NCBI GenBank assembly: GCA_037478855.1
Contig: JBBFLY010000047.1
Span: 1-22,802, forward strand
Length of the DNA stretch: 22,802 nt
Origin: Rhabdothermincola sp037478855
GTDB lineage: Bacteria > Actinomycetota > Acidimicrobiia > Acidimicrobiales > Acidimicrobilacustridaceae
Reading direction: 5' to 3'
Position numbers and translations under genes: made by a program. Within the stretch, counting starts at the first letter, position 1; the number at the start of each line of letters is the position of its first letter. Under the pieces are notes generated by a model that saw nothing but the letters and a program-made list of their open reading frames with translations, had not been told where the DNA came from and made no database searches. Shown one piece after another: positions 5,527 through 16,728 of this stretch.

Positions 5527-6811
5527 GGCGGTGAGCGTCCTCATCAAGGGTGGCCGGGTGGTGGACCAGCATGGCGAGCGGATCGCCGACATCGCCATCG
5601 GTGCCGACGGTCGCATCCTCGAGGTAGCCGAGAGTCTCGATCCCGTCGCGGCACGGGTACTCGACGCGACCGGGTGCGTCGTGGCCCCAGGGCTGGTGGA
5701 CCTGCACACGCACCTGCGTGAACCGGGGCGGGAGGAAGCGGAGACCGTCGAGACGGGCTCGCGCGCCGCGGCGCTGGGAGGGTTCACGGCGGTGATCGCC
5801 ATGCCCAACACCGATCCCGCGATCGACAGCGCGGCCGTGGCGGCCCGGGTTCTCGAGCTCGGCAAGGGGGCATTGTGCGAGGTCTTCACCGCCGGGGCGA
5901 TCACGGTCGGCCGCAAGGGGGAGCAGCTCGCACCGATGGGGGAGATGGCGGACCTGGGGGTACGGCTGTTCACCGACGACGGGCGTGGGGTCCAAGACGA
6001 GCGGCTCATGCGACGAGCTCTCGAGTACGCGAGCGGGCTCGACGCCACGCTCGCCCAGCACTGCGAGGTCGAATCCCTCTCTCGTGGTGGGCACATGCAC
6101 GAAGGTGCGTGGTCCTCCCGACTGGGCATCCCCGGCATCCCGGCAGCCGCCGAGGAGCTGATGGTGGGGCGCGATCTGGCACTGGTCGAGCTCACCGGTG
6201 CCCGGATGCACTTCCAGCACCTCTCCACCGCCGGGTCGGTGGAGCTGGTGCGCGCCGCCAAGGCCAGGGGCCTTCCTGTGACCGCTGAAGCCTGTCCTCA
6301 CCACTTCACGCTCACGGACGCGGCGGTCGCGAGCTACGACCCGGTGTTCAAGGTGAACCCGCCCCTGCGCACCGAGGCGGACGTGGCTGCGATCAAGCGC
6401 GGCCTCGCTGACGGCACCATCGACGCGATCGCCACCGACCACGCGCCGCACACGCAGGAGACCAAGGAGGCGCCCTTCGACGAGGCGCCCTGCGGCATGG
6501 TCGGTCTCGAGACCGCCCTCGCGCTCGCGCTGACCGAGCTCGACCTGCCCCTGGCGCGGGTGCTCGCCCTGCTGTCATGGCAGCCGGCGGTGATCGCACG
6601 TATCAGCGGCGCACACGGTGGTCCGGTGGCGGCAGGCCGGCCCGCGAACCTCTGCGTGATCGACACAGAGGCGACCTGGGTGGTCGATGCGTCCCGCAGC
6701 GCGTCGCGCAGCCGCAACAACCCGTACCAGGGTCGCAGGCTTCGCGGCAGGGTGCGGCACACCATCGTGTGGGGAGAGCCGGTCGTGATCGACGGGGAGG
6801 CGCAGCGATGA
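5519..6811 (+). CDS. pyrC: Dihydroorotase, type I (long form)
   Basis: Cyclises carbamoyl-aspartate to dihydroorotate. The 430-residue amidohydrolase has the metal ligands H63 and H65 in DLHTHLREPG, the GGFTAVIAMPNTDP segment, a bridging Asp at D153 (FTDDGRG; type I enzymes use Asp where E. coli PyrC has carbamylated Lys), H181 (AQHCEVESL), H234 (HFQHLST) and catalytic D307 in ATDHAPH. Size and motifs match the Bacillus/Aquifex form. ATG 5519 overlaps pyrB by 8 nt; GTG 5532 (MSVLIKGG) is possible and closer to typical starts. The stop overlaps carA as ATGA. All active-site residues are kept, so this is not an inactive pseudo-dihydroorotase. Confidence 0.97.
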   Translation: MGEAVSVLIKGGRVVDQHGERIADIAIGADGRILEVAESLDPVAARVLDATGCVVAPGLVDLHTHLREPGREEAETVETGSRAAALGGFTAVIAMPNTDPAIDSAAVAARVLELGKGALCEVFTAGAITVGRKGEQLAPMGEMADLGVRLFTDDGRGVQDERLMRRALEYASGLDATLAQHCEVESLSRGGHMHEGAWSSRLGIPGIPAAAEELMVGRDLALVELTGARMHFQHLSTAGSVELVRAAKARGLPVTAEACPHHFTLTDAAVASYDPVFKVNPPLRTEADVAAIKRGLADGTIDAIATDHAPHTQETKEAPFDEAPCGMVGLETALALALTELDLPLARVLALLSWQPAVIARISGAHGGPVAAGRPANLCVIDTEATWVVDASRSASRSRNNPYQGRRLRGRVRHTIVWGEPVVIDGEAQR

Positions 6812-7910
6812 CCGTCCGGGAGGCCTCTCTGGTGCTTGCCGACGGAACGACCTTCGAAGGGGAGGCCATCGGCGCTGACCCCCCTTCGGGCGTGACCACG
6901 GGTGAGGTGGTGTTCAACACCGTCCTCACGGGCTATCAGGAGGTGATCACTGACCCCTCGTACGCAGGGCAGATCATCACCTTCACCTACCCGCACATCG
7001 GCAACTACGGAGTCTCGCCGCTCGACAACGAGGCACGACGCCCGCACTGCCGGGGCGTGATCGTCCGTGACCTCGCCCGACGCCGCAGCAACTGGCGAAG
7101 CGACGAGGACCTCGACGGGTTCCTCCGTCGTCACGGCATCGCCGGGATCGCGGGAGTCGACACGAGACGCCTCACCCGGCACATCCGTGAAGCCGGGGCG
7201 ATGCCCGGCGCGTTCGGCACCGCGGACCGGGCCACCCTCGAGCGGGCCGCGAAGCAGGAGCCGGGCACCGACGGAAGGGACCTGGTCCGAGAGGTGACCT
7301 GTGCCGAGCCCTACACGTTCCGGTCGCCTACGGCCGCCCGGGGGAGCGCATCCAAGCGGGTGGTGGCCTATGACTTCGGCATCAAGACCACGATCCTGCG
7401 CCACTTGGGCGAGATCGCCACGGTCGAGGTGGTGCCCGCCTCGACCCCGGCGTCGGCGGTGCTCGAGCGCGCCCCCGACGGGGTGTTCCTCTCCAACGGA
7501 CCGGGCGATCCGGCCGCGGTGGCGGGGGTGCCCGAAGCCATCGGCGAGCTGCTGGGTCGGGTCCCGGTCTTCGGGATCTGCCTCGGGCACCAGCTGCTCG
7601 CCACGGCGATCGGCGGTCGCACGTTCAAGCTGCCGTTCGGCCACCACGGCGGCAACCACCCAGTGAGCCGCCTCTCGACCGGTCAGGTGGAGATCACCAG
7701 CCAGAACCACAACTACGCGGTCGACGAGGACTCGGTCGCGGGTGTGGCCGAGATCACCCACCGCAACCTCAACGACGGTGTCGTCGAGGGCATCCGCTGC
7801 CGCGACGTGCCCGCGTTCGGTGTGCAGTACCACCCCGAGGCAGGCCCCGGTCCCCACGATGCCCGGTACCTGTTCGCGCTGTTCGACGAGCTGATGGAGG
7901 CGCACCGCTA

Positions 7911-7911
<1 letters not shown>
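6808..7911 (+). CDS. carA: Carbamoyl-phosphate synthase small (glutaminase) subunit
   Basis: Hydrolyses glutamine and channels ammonia to CarB. The 367 residues comprise the N-terminal small-subunit domain (LVLADGTTFEGEAIG, TGEVVFNTVLTGYQE, with PHIGNYGV) and a class I glutamine amidotransferase domain with nucleophile C258 in GICLGHQLL and H342/E344 in YHPEAGPGPHD. Start ATG 6808 overlaps the pyrC stop by 4 nt; the open frame extends upstream but the N-terminus only matches the family from here. The stop TAG shares one base with the GTG start of carB. It supplies carbamoyl phosphate for PyrB and, since no second synthase is seen here, possibly for arginine as well. Confidence 0.97.
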
Positions 7912-11200
<3,289 letters not shown>

Positions 11201-11204
<4 letters not shown>

Positions 11205-12196
11205 GCATCCCGGGGCGGCGCGGGAGACCGGCACCTGACCGGCCTTCGACCTTCGCGGTCGATCTGACCACGAGGGTGGGGACGGTCACGCTTAGCAACC
11301 CGGTGATGACCGCATCGGGTACCGCTGGTCACGGCGACGAGCTGGGACGCTATGTGGATCTGGCATCGCTCGGCGCGGTGGTGGTGAAGTCGCTCTCCGC
11401 CGGGCCCTGGCCGGGGAACCCCGCCCCCCGGGTCCACGAGACCGCGGCGGGGATGATCAACAGCGTTGGGCTGCAGGGGCCGGGGGTCGAGCGCTGGATC
11501 GAGCAGGAGCTGCCGGCGTTGCTCGCGGCGGGTGCAACGGTGGTGGCCAGCATCTGGGGGCGCAGCGTCGACGAGTACCGTGCCGCGGCTGCAGCGCTGC
11601 GCGGAGCGCCCGAGGGGGTCGTCGCGGTCGAGGTCAACCTCTCGTGCCCGAACCTGCACGGCCACGGGTCGTCGGACCCGTCGGCGCTTGCGGGGATGTT
11701 CGCCCAGGACGCTGCGGCGGCTGCCGCGGCGATCGAGGCGAGCCGGGTCTGTGGGCGGCCGCTGTGGGCGAAGCTCACCGCGAACGTGACGAGCATCGTG
11801 GCCATCGCCGAGTCCGTTCGCGACGCCGGAGCGGAGGCGGTGACGCTGATCAACACGCTGCCCGCCATGAGCATCGACCCTGAGACCCGTCGTCCCCGTC
11901 TCGGGGCGGGGAGGGGCGGACTCTCCGGTCCAGCGATCCACCCGGTCGCTGTGCGAGCGGTCTACGACGTGCACGCCGCGCTCCCGGACCTGCCGATCAT
12001 CGGTGTCGGCGGGGTGGCGACCGGGCGGGACGCTGTCGAGCTGCTCCTGGCTGGTGCGGCCGCGGTGCAGGTGGGGACCGCATCCTTCGCGGACCCGCGA
12101 GCGGCCGGCTCGGTGCTAGCGGAGCTGACCGCGTGGTGCGCCCGGCACGGAGTGCGAGCGGTGGAGGAGCTGATCGGAGGAGCCCATGGCAGCTGA
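11201..12196 (+). CDS. pyrD: Dihydroorotate dehydrogenase, class 1B catalytic subunit
   Basis: Oxidises dihydroorotate to orotate with FMN in the cytosol. Class 1B is shown by ASGTAGHG (38-45), VVKSLSAGPWPGNPAPR (61-77), ETAAGMINSVGLQGPG (80-95), the catalytic Cys C149 in VNLSCPN, KLTANVTSI (191-199), and GVGGVATGRDAVELLLAGA; there is no membrane-binding N-terminal helix as in class 2. The usual EPRxGNP reads GPWPGNP, an Arg-to-Trp difference. Class 1B enzymes normally work with PyrK, an FAD/2Fe-2S electron-transfer subunit encoded next to pyrD; none lies here. GTG 11201 overlaps the carB stop by 4 nt. The frame is open further upstream inside carB, but only from here does homology begin. The stop lies inside pyrF by 11 nt. 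Confidence 0.94.
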
Positions 12197-12917
12197 CGGA
12201 GGGAACGAGCGGCTGGGCGGCGCCGATGAGTCGGTGCGGTCCAGGTTGGCGCTGGCACTCGACGTCGACGATCTGGTCCACGCCCAGCGCCTTGCCGGTC
12301 TGCTCCGCCCCTGGTTCGGCGTGGCGAAGGTCGGCCTCGAGCTCTACAGCGCCGCCGGGCCGGAAGCGATCGGCAGCCTGAGCGACGCGGGCTTCGAGGT
12401 CTTCGTCGATCTCAAGCTGCTCGACATCCCGACCACGGTGCACAAGGCGGCCCGGGTTCTCGGCTCGCTCGGCGCCCGCATGCTGACCCTGCACGCCCGG
12501 GGTGGCACCCCGATGCTGCGTGCCGGGGTGGAAGGCCTGCGCGAGGGGGCCGCCGCCGCCGGCCTCCCCCCACCGGTCGCCCTGGCGGTGACCGTGTTGA
12601 CCAGCGACGACTCCGCACCGGCGCACATCATCCCCCAGCGCGTCGCGCTGGCGGTCGAGTCCGGCTGCGGCGGGATCGTCTGCGCGGCGGGCGACGTGCG
12701 TGACGCGAAGGAGCTGGCTCCACGCCTGCTCGCCGTGGTGCCGGGCATCCGGCCGGCGGGAGCCTCGGTCCACGACCAGGCGAGGACCGCCACCCCGGCC
12801 GCGGCGATCGCAGTGGGCGCCGACCTGCTCGTCGTGGGGAGGGCGGTGACCCAGGCCGACGACCCGGTCGCCGCTGCGGCGGCCATCGCTGCCGAGGTGG
12901 CTGACGCCTCGCGCTAG
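12186..12917 (+). CDS. pyrF: Orotidine 5'-phosphate decarboxylase
   Basis: Decarboxylates OMP to UMP, last step of the pathway. The 243-residue TIM barrel has LALALDVDD near the N-terminus, K48 in VAKVGLELY, the catalytic tetrad segment VDLKLLDIPTTV (D75, K77, D80), and a phosphate-binding end with VPGIRPAG and GADLLVVGRAVTQADDP. This is the group I form as in Bacillus and E. coli. GGAGG at 12177-12181 gives a good ribosome binding site for ATG 12186, inside the end of pyrD. It is the last gene of the pyr operon; pyrE is absent from the window. The TAG stop doubles as the start of a candidate -10 for mihF. Confidence 0.96.
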   Translation: MAADGGNERLGGADESVRSRLALALDVDDLVHAQRLAGLLRPWFGVAKVGLELYSAAGPEAIGSLSDAGFEVFVDLKLLDIPTTVHKAARVLGSLGARMLTLHARGGTPMLRAGVEGLREGAAAAGLPPPVALAVTVLTSDDSAPAHIIPQRVALAVESGCGGIVCAAGDVRDAKELAPRLLAVVPGIRPAGASVHDQARTATPAAAIAVGADLLVVGRAVTQADDPVAAAAAIAAEVADASR

Positions 12918-12920
12918 GGT
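12915..12920 (+). promoter_or_regulatory. Candidate -10 of mihF promoter (leaderless type)
   Basis: TAGGGT matches the TAnnnT form and ends 7 nt before ATG 12928, so transcription would start at or next to the start codon. Its first three bases are the pyrF stop codon. No -35 is evident upstream, and there is no ribosome binding site before the ATG, which agrees with a leaderless mRNA. Confidence 0.4.
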
Positions 12921-12927
12921 CGCCCGT

Positions 12928-13245
12928 ATGGCACACCCTCCCGCTCTCTCCGACGAACAGCGCCAGCTCGCGCTGGCCCGGGCAGCCGAGGTCCGACGGG
13001 CTCGGGCCGAGCTGAAGGAGAAGCTCAAGATGGGCTCCGTGAGCCTGCGTGAGGTGCTGGCGCAGGCCGAGACCGACGACACCGTCGGCAGGATGAAGGT
13101 CGTGTCCGTGCTCGAGTCGCTTCCCGGGGTCGGGAAGGTGAAGGCCCGGCGCACCATGGAGGAGATCGGCATCGACGACGCCCGTCGCCTGCGCGGCCTC
13201 GGTGAGAAGCAGCGCCGGGCGCTCCTCGACGCCTTCGGTGGCTGA
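12928..13245 (+). CDS. mihF: Actinobacterial integration host factor (mIHF)
   Basis: Small basic nucleoid-associated protein known only from actinobacteria; it binds and bends DNA and is unrelated in fold to E. coli IHF. The 105 residues show the family layout: LSDEQRQLALARAAEVRRAR (an N-terminal helix), RAELKEKLKMGSVSLREVL, then the helix-two-turn-helix DNA-binding part SLPGVGKVKARRTMEEIGI and the basic end RRLRGLGEKQRRALLDAF. The GVGKVKA turn is the backbone-contact motif. It follows pyrF by 10 nt and precedes gmk, as in mycobacteria. ATG 12928 has no ribosome binding site but sits 7 nt after TAGGGT. Confidence 0.95.
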   Translation: MAHPPALSDEQRQLALARAAEVRRARAELKEKLKMGSVSLREVLAQAETDDTVGRMKVVSVLESLPGVGKVKARRTMEEIGIDDARRLRGLGEKQRRALLDAFGG

Positions 13246-13257
13246 GGGCCGCTCAGC
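13241..13257 (+). repeat. Hairpin between mihF and gmk
   Basis: GCTGAG (13241-13246) and CTCAGC (13252-13257) form a 6-bp stem with loop GGCCG. It includes the mihF stop and ends 3 nt before the gmk ATG. There is no T-run, so it is not a classical terminator; it could limit gmk translation or act as a weak terminator without a U-tract. Confidence 0.4.
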
Positions 13258-13260
13258 ACG

Positions 13261-13821
13261 ATGATCATCGTCATCTCAGGCCCCGGCGGCGTGGGCAAGG
13301 GGACGGTGGTGCACAGGCTCGTGGAGCGCGATCCCACCTTGTGGCTGAGCAGGTCGTGGACCACCCGCGCCCGCCGACCGGGGGAGCCGGAAGACGCCTA
13401 CGTCTTCGTCGACGAGCAGACCTTCCGCCGTCGGGTGGCGGAGGGTGGCTTCCTCGAGCACGCGGAGTTCCTGGGCAACCTGTACGGCACACCGGTGCCC
13501 GACGACCTCCCGCCCGGCCACGATCTGCTCCTCGAGATCGACGTGCAGGGGGCCGAGCAAGTGCACCGTCAGGCTCCCGACGCGCTGTTCGTGCTGCTGG
13601 TGGCTCCCTCGCGCGAGGAGCAGGCGGCACGTCTCATGGCGCGGGGCGACTCGCCCGAGCAGGTCGAGCGTCGCCTGGCGAAGGCCGATGAGGAGATCGC
13701 CACGGCCCGGCGTCTCGGCGCGGTCGAGGTGGTCAACGACCGTCTCGAAGACACCGTCGAGCAGCTGGAGGCGCTTATCCGACAGGCGCGCGCGGTCCGC
13801 AGCGGCGGGCCGGGCAGCTGA
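13261..13821 (+). CDS. gmk: Guanylate kinase
   Basis: Phosphorylates GMP to GDP with ATP; essential for GTP and dGTP supply. The 186 residues have the P-loop GPGGVGKGT (7-15), the GMP-binding segment SRSWTTRARRPGE (30-42; commonly S-TTR-PR-GE), YVFVDEQTF, the loop EHAEFLGNLYGTP (66-78), the LLLEIDVQGAEQV strand and an ending with VVNDRLEDTVEQL. Start ATG 13261 gives the standard N-terminus MIIVISGPGG. It has no clear ribosome binding site and begins 15 nt after mihF behind a small hairpin, so it may be read from the mihF transcript. Confidence 0.96.
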   Translation: MIIVISGPGGVGKGTVVHRLVERDPTLWLSRSWTTRARRPGEPEDAYVFVDEQTFRRRVAEGGFLEHAEFLGNLYGTPVPDDLPPGHDLLLEIDVQGAEQVHRQAPDALFVLLVAPSREEQAARLMARGDSPEQVERRLAKADEEIATARRLGAVEVVNDRLEDTVEQLEALIRQARAVRSGGPGS

Positions 13822-13883
13822 GCGCGTCAGCCGACGGTCACCGACAACCCTCACCCCGCCGGATTCGGATGGTCAGCCGCTGC

Positions 13884-13892
13884 TGCTAGGAT
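13884..13892 (+). promoter_or_regulatory. Extended -10 promoter candidate for rpoZ
   Basis: TGCTAGGAT fits the extended -10 form TGnTAnnnT, as at the pyr promoter. TTCGGA at 13864-13869 is a weak -35 at 17-nt spacing. A start near 13899 would give a 5' leader of about 34 nt before ATG 13933. It lies in the 111-nt gap after gmk, the longest non-coding stretch between gmk and coaBC. Confidence 0.5.
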
Positions 13893-13932
13893 TGTTCGCT
13901 GCCGTCCGCCCGCCCCCATGAACGGAGACGAC

Positions 13933-14220
13933 ATGGCGCAGGTCCACGACACGATGATGAACCCTCCCATTGAGGAGCTCCTGTCCAAGGTCGACTCGAA
14001 GTTCAAGCTCGTCACGTTGGCGGCGATGCGCGCCCGGCAGATCAACTCCTACTTCCTCCATCTCGGTGAGGGGCGCGGAGCCAACATCCCGCCGCAGGTC
14101 ACCTCGGTGGCTCGCAAGCCGCTGTCGATCGCGTTCGAGGAGATCGCTGCCGACAAGATCAAGCCCGAGCCGATCGGTGACGAAGCCGCAGTCGAACCCG
14201 AGGCCGCGTCCGCCGGGTAG
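13933..14220 (+). CDS. rpoZ: RNA polymerase omega subunit
   Basis: Omega binds the beta' subunit and helps assemble and stabilise RNA polymerase. The product is short (95 residues) with the actinobacterial pattern MNPPIEELLSKVDSKFKLV, AAMRARQINSYFLHLGEG and KPLSIAFEEIAADKI, then an acidic, Ala-rich tail. Start ATG 13933 is preferred because GGAG lies 6 nt before it; ATG 13918 upstream would add MNGDD but has no ribosome binding site, and its first codons contain that GGAG. Position between gmk and coaBC is strongly conserved in bacteria. An extended -10 lies about 40 nt upstream. Confidence 0.95.
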   Translation: MAQVHDTMMNPPIEELLSKVDSKFKLVTLAAMRARQINSYFLHLGEGRGANIPPQVTSVARKPLSIAFEEIAADKIKPEPIGDEAAVEPEAASAG

Positions 14221-14244
14221 GCGGCGCCGCTCCGCTGCTCCGAC

Positions 14245-15453
14245 ATGCTCGCCGGGCGCACCATCGTCCTCGGCGTGACGGGTGGCATCGCCGCCTACAA
14301 GGCCGTCGAGGTCTGCCGCCGTCTCGTCAACGCGGGCGCCCATGTGGCGCCGGTGCTGACCGAGGGCGCAACGCGCTTCATCGGGGAGGCCACCTTCTCT
14401 GCGCTGGCCTCGGAGCCGGTGCAGACCTCGCTGTGGCACGAACGGGATCCGATCCCGCACACGCGGCTCGGCCAGATGGCTGACCTGGTCGTGGTGTGTC
14501 CGGCCACCGCCCGGCTGATCGGTGCGTACGCGGCCGGCATCTCCGACGACCTGCTGACCGCCACGCTGCTGGCCACCAGGGCGCCGGTGGTGCTGTGCCC
14601 GGCGATGCACACCGAGATGTGGGAGCACCCGGCCGTACAGCACAACCTCGCTGTCCTCGCCGAGCGGGGGGTGACCGTGGTCCCGCCGGGGAAGGGGCAG
14701 CTGGCTGGCGGCGACGTCGGTGTCGGCCGGCTGGCCGAGCCGGAGCTGATCCTGGCCGAGATCGAGCGCGTCCTGGCCCCGAGGGACATGGAGGGCTGGC
14801 GGGTGTTGGTCACCGCCGGCGGCACTCGGGAGGCGATCGATCCGGTCCGGGTGATCACCAACCGCTCCTCAGGCAAGCAGGGGCACGCCATCGCGGCTGA
14901 GGCCGCGGCCCGCGGGGCCAAGGTGACGCTGGTGACCACCACCGATCGCCCGGCGCCGGTGGGCGCCGAGGTGGTCCGGGTCGTGAGCGCGGCGGAGATG
15001 GAGGCCGCGGTGATGCCCCGCGCGGCCGAGCAGGACGTCATCGTGATGGCCGCGGCGGTGGCGGACTTCCGCCCCGCGCAGGTAGCCCCCCACAAGATCA
15101 AGAAGGGCGCAAAGCCGCCGCAGATCGTGCTCGAGCCCACCCACGACTTCCTCGTCGATCTCGGCGAGCGCAAGCCGGCCGGCCAGATCCTGGTGGGCTT
15201 CGCGGCGGAGACCGAGGACCTGCTCGCCAACGCCCGCGACAAGCTGGTTCGCAAGCGGCTCGACCTCATCGTCGTAAACGACGTGTCCGCACCGGGAGCT
15301 GGCTTCGAGCATGACACCAATCAGGTGGTGATCCTCTCGCCCGCCGGGATCGAGCATGATGGAGCGCTGACCGACAAGCGGTCGGTCGCCCGTGCCGTGC
15401 TCGACGCCGTCGTGGCGGCGCGGGCGGCCAGGCGCACCCCGCAACCGGAGTGA
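14245..15453 (+). CDS. coaBC: Bifunctional phosphopantothenoylcysteine decarboxylase / phosphopantothenate-cysteine ligase
   Basis: Carries out two steps of coenzyme A synthesis, joining 4'-phosphopantothenate to cysteine (CoaB) and decarboxylating the product (CoaC). The N-terminal FMN-dependent CoaC domain has LGVTGGIAAYKAVEVCRRL (9-27), catalytic H72 and PAMHTEMW (119-126). The C-terminal CoaB domain begins near 184 with VLVTAGGTREAIDPVR, NRSSGKQGHAIA (206-217), AAAVADFRP, HKIKKG, VGFAAETED and IVVNDVSAPGAGF. Two CoaC sites differ from E. coli Dfp: PAMN is PAMH, and the flap ACGxxGxGRM is AGGDVGVGRL, losing the Cys. As I recall, actinobacterial CoaBCs also deviate here. It starts at ATG 14245, 24 nt after rpoZ, without a clear ribosome binding site. 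Confidence 0.96.
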   Translation: MLAGRTIVLGVTGGIAAYKAVEVCRRLVNAGAHVAPVLTEGATRFIGEATFSALASEPVQTSLWHERDPIPHTRLGQMADLVVVCPATARLIGAYAAGISDDLLTATLLATRAPVVLCPAMHTEMWEHPAVQHNLAVLAERGVTVVPPGKGQLAGGDVGVGRLAEPELILAEIERVLAPRDMEGWRVLVTAGGTREAIDPVRVITNRSSGKQGHAIAAEAAARGAKVTLVTTTDRPAPVGAEVVRVVSAAEMEAAVMPRAAEQDVIVMAAAVADFRPAQVAPHKIKKGAKPPQIVLEPTHDFLVDLGERKPAGQILVGFAAETEDLLANARDKLVRKRLDLIVVNDVSAPGAGFEHDTNQVVILSPAGIEHDGALTDKRSVARAVLDAVVAARAARRTPQPE

Positions 15454-15476
15454 GCCCCGTGTCCGTGACCCGACCC

Positions 15477-15500
15477 GGCCGCCTCCCGCTGAGGCCGGCC
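15477..15500 (+). repeat. GC-rich hairpin before metK
   Basis: GCCTC (15481-15485) and GAGGC (15491-15495) pair around loop CCGCT, and flanking GGCC arms (15477-15480 and 15497-15500) extend the stem with one bulged C. It lies between coaBC and the metK ribosome binding site and has no T-run. It may influence metK translation or stabilise mRNA; the 64-nt gap is too short for a known SAM riboswitch and none is recognisable. Confidence 0.4.
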
Positions 15501-15517
15501 CAGAACAGGAGCATCCC

Positions 15518-16711
15518 GTGACCAGCTGGACCTTCACCTCGGAGTCCGTCACCGAGGGCCATCCCGACAAGATGGCTGACCAGATCTCGGACTCCATCCT
15601 CGACGCCCTGCTGCGCGAGGATCCGGAGAGCCGGGTGGCCTGCGAGACGTTGGTGACCACCGGCCTCGCGATCGTGGCGGGCGAGATCACGACCAAGGCC
15701 TGGGTCGACATCCCCGGCATCGTGCGGTCGACGATCAACGAGATCGGCTACAACCGGGAGTCCTACGGCTACGACGGCTCCACGGTGGGGGTGATGGTCG
15801 CTCTCGACGAGCAGTCGCCCGACATCGCGCAGGGGGTCGACGACTCCGAGGAGGTCCGCAGCGGCACCAGCGGTGAGGACCTCCTCAACAAGCAGGGCGC
15901 CGGCGACCAGGGGATGATGTTCGGCTACGCCTGCGATGAGACCGACGTGTTCATGCCGTTGCCGATCCACCTGGCGCACCGCATGGCCGAACGGCTGGCC
16001 GAGGTGCGCAAGGCCGGAACCGTCCCGTACCTGCGCCCCGACGGCAAGACCCAGGTCACCTTCGACTACGTCGACGGCAAGCCGGTGCGGCTCCGGACCG
16101 TGCTGATCTCCACGCAGCACAACGACGGTGTGGACCGTGACGAGGTCATCAAGCCTGATCTGATCGAGCACGTGATCCGACCGGTGATCCCTCCGGCGTT
16201 CGCTGACGACGACTACGAGGTGTACGTCAACCCGACCGGCCGCTTCGTCATCGGCGGTCCCGTCGGCGACGCGGGCCTCACCGGCCGCAAGATCATCGTT
16301 GACACCTACGGCGGGATGGCCCGCCACGGAGGCGGTGCGTTCTCCGGCAAGGACCCGTCCAAGGTCGACCGCTCCGCGGCGTACGCGGCCCGCTGGGTCG
16401 CGAAGAACGTCGTCGCATCCGGGGCGGCGAGCCGGTGCGAGATCCAGGTCGCCTACGCCATCGGCATGGCACGCCCGATCTCGGTGATGGTGGAGACCTT
16501 CGGGACCGAGAACGTCGATCCGCTCAAGATCACCGAGGCGGTCAAGGAGGTGTTCGATCTCCGACCCGCCGCGATCATCCGGGATCTCGACCTGCGCCGC
16601 CCGATCTTCCGCAAGACGGCGGCCTACGGGCACTTCGGTCGGACCGAGCCGGAGTTCACCTGGGAGCAGACCAACCGGGTGGACGATCTGCGGTCTGCAC
16701 TCGGTCTCTGA
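15518..16711 (+). CDS. metK: S-adenosylmethionine synthetase
   Basis: Makes S-adenosylmethionine from ATP and methionine, the donor for the methyltransferases encoded further on. The 397 residues are full length, with FTSESVTEGHPDKMADQISD (ATP and metal site, H15 and D17), GAGDQGMMFGYACDET (127-142), the metal and phosphate segment GGGAFSGKDPSKVDRSAAY, and a C-terminal AYGHFGR. Start is GTG 15518, with AGGAG at 15507-15511 at good spacing; the frame is open upstream inside coaBC but the family begins MTSWTFTSESV. A stable hairpin lies directly before the ribosome binding site. The TGA stop is followed closely by priA. Confidence 0.97.
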   Translation: MTSWTFTSESVTEGHPDKMADQISDSILDALLREDPESRVACETLVTTGLAIVAGEITTKAWVDIPGIVRSTINEIGYNRESYGYDGSTVGVMVALDEQSPDIAQGVDDSEEVRSGTSGEDLLNKQGAGDQGMMFGYACDETDVFMPLPIHLAHRMAERLAEVRKAGTVPYLRPDGKTQVTFDYVDGKPVRLRTVLISTQHNDGVDRDEVIKPDLIEHVIRPVIPPAFADDDYEVYVNPTGRFVIGGPVGDAGLTGRKIIVDTYGGMARHGGGAFSGKDPSKVDRSAAYAARWVAKNVVASGAASRCEIQVAYAIGMARPISVMVETFGTENVDPLKITEAVKEVFDLRPAAIIRDLDLRRPIFRKTAAYGHFGRTEPEFTWEQTNRVDDLRSALGL

Positions 16712-16728
16712 GCGACGCGGCGCCGATC

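Noticed and set aside
4285..6261. 658-codon minus-strand frame opposite pyrR, pyrB and pyrC
   Set aside because: Low-complexity Ser/Arg/Thr-rich translation spanning three real genes, with no family motif or ribosome binding site.
13918..13932. Earlier ATG for rpoZ
   Set aside because: It lacks a ribosome binding site, whereas GGAG within this stretch is well spaced for ATG 13933.
15454..15517. SAM riboswitch before metK
   Set aside because: Only 64 nt, with a simple GC hairpin; no kink-turn, pseudoknot or conserved core of any SAM riboswitch I know is visible.
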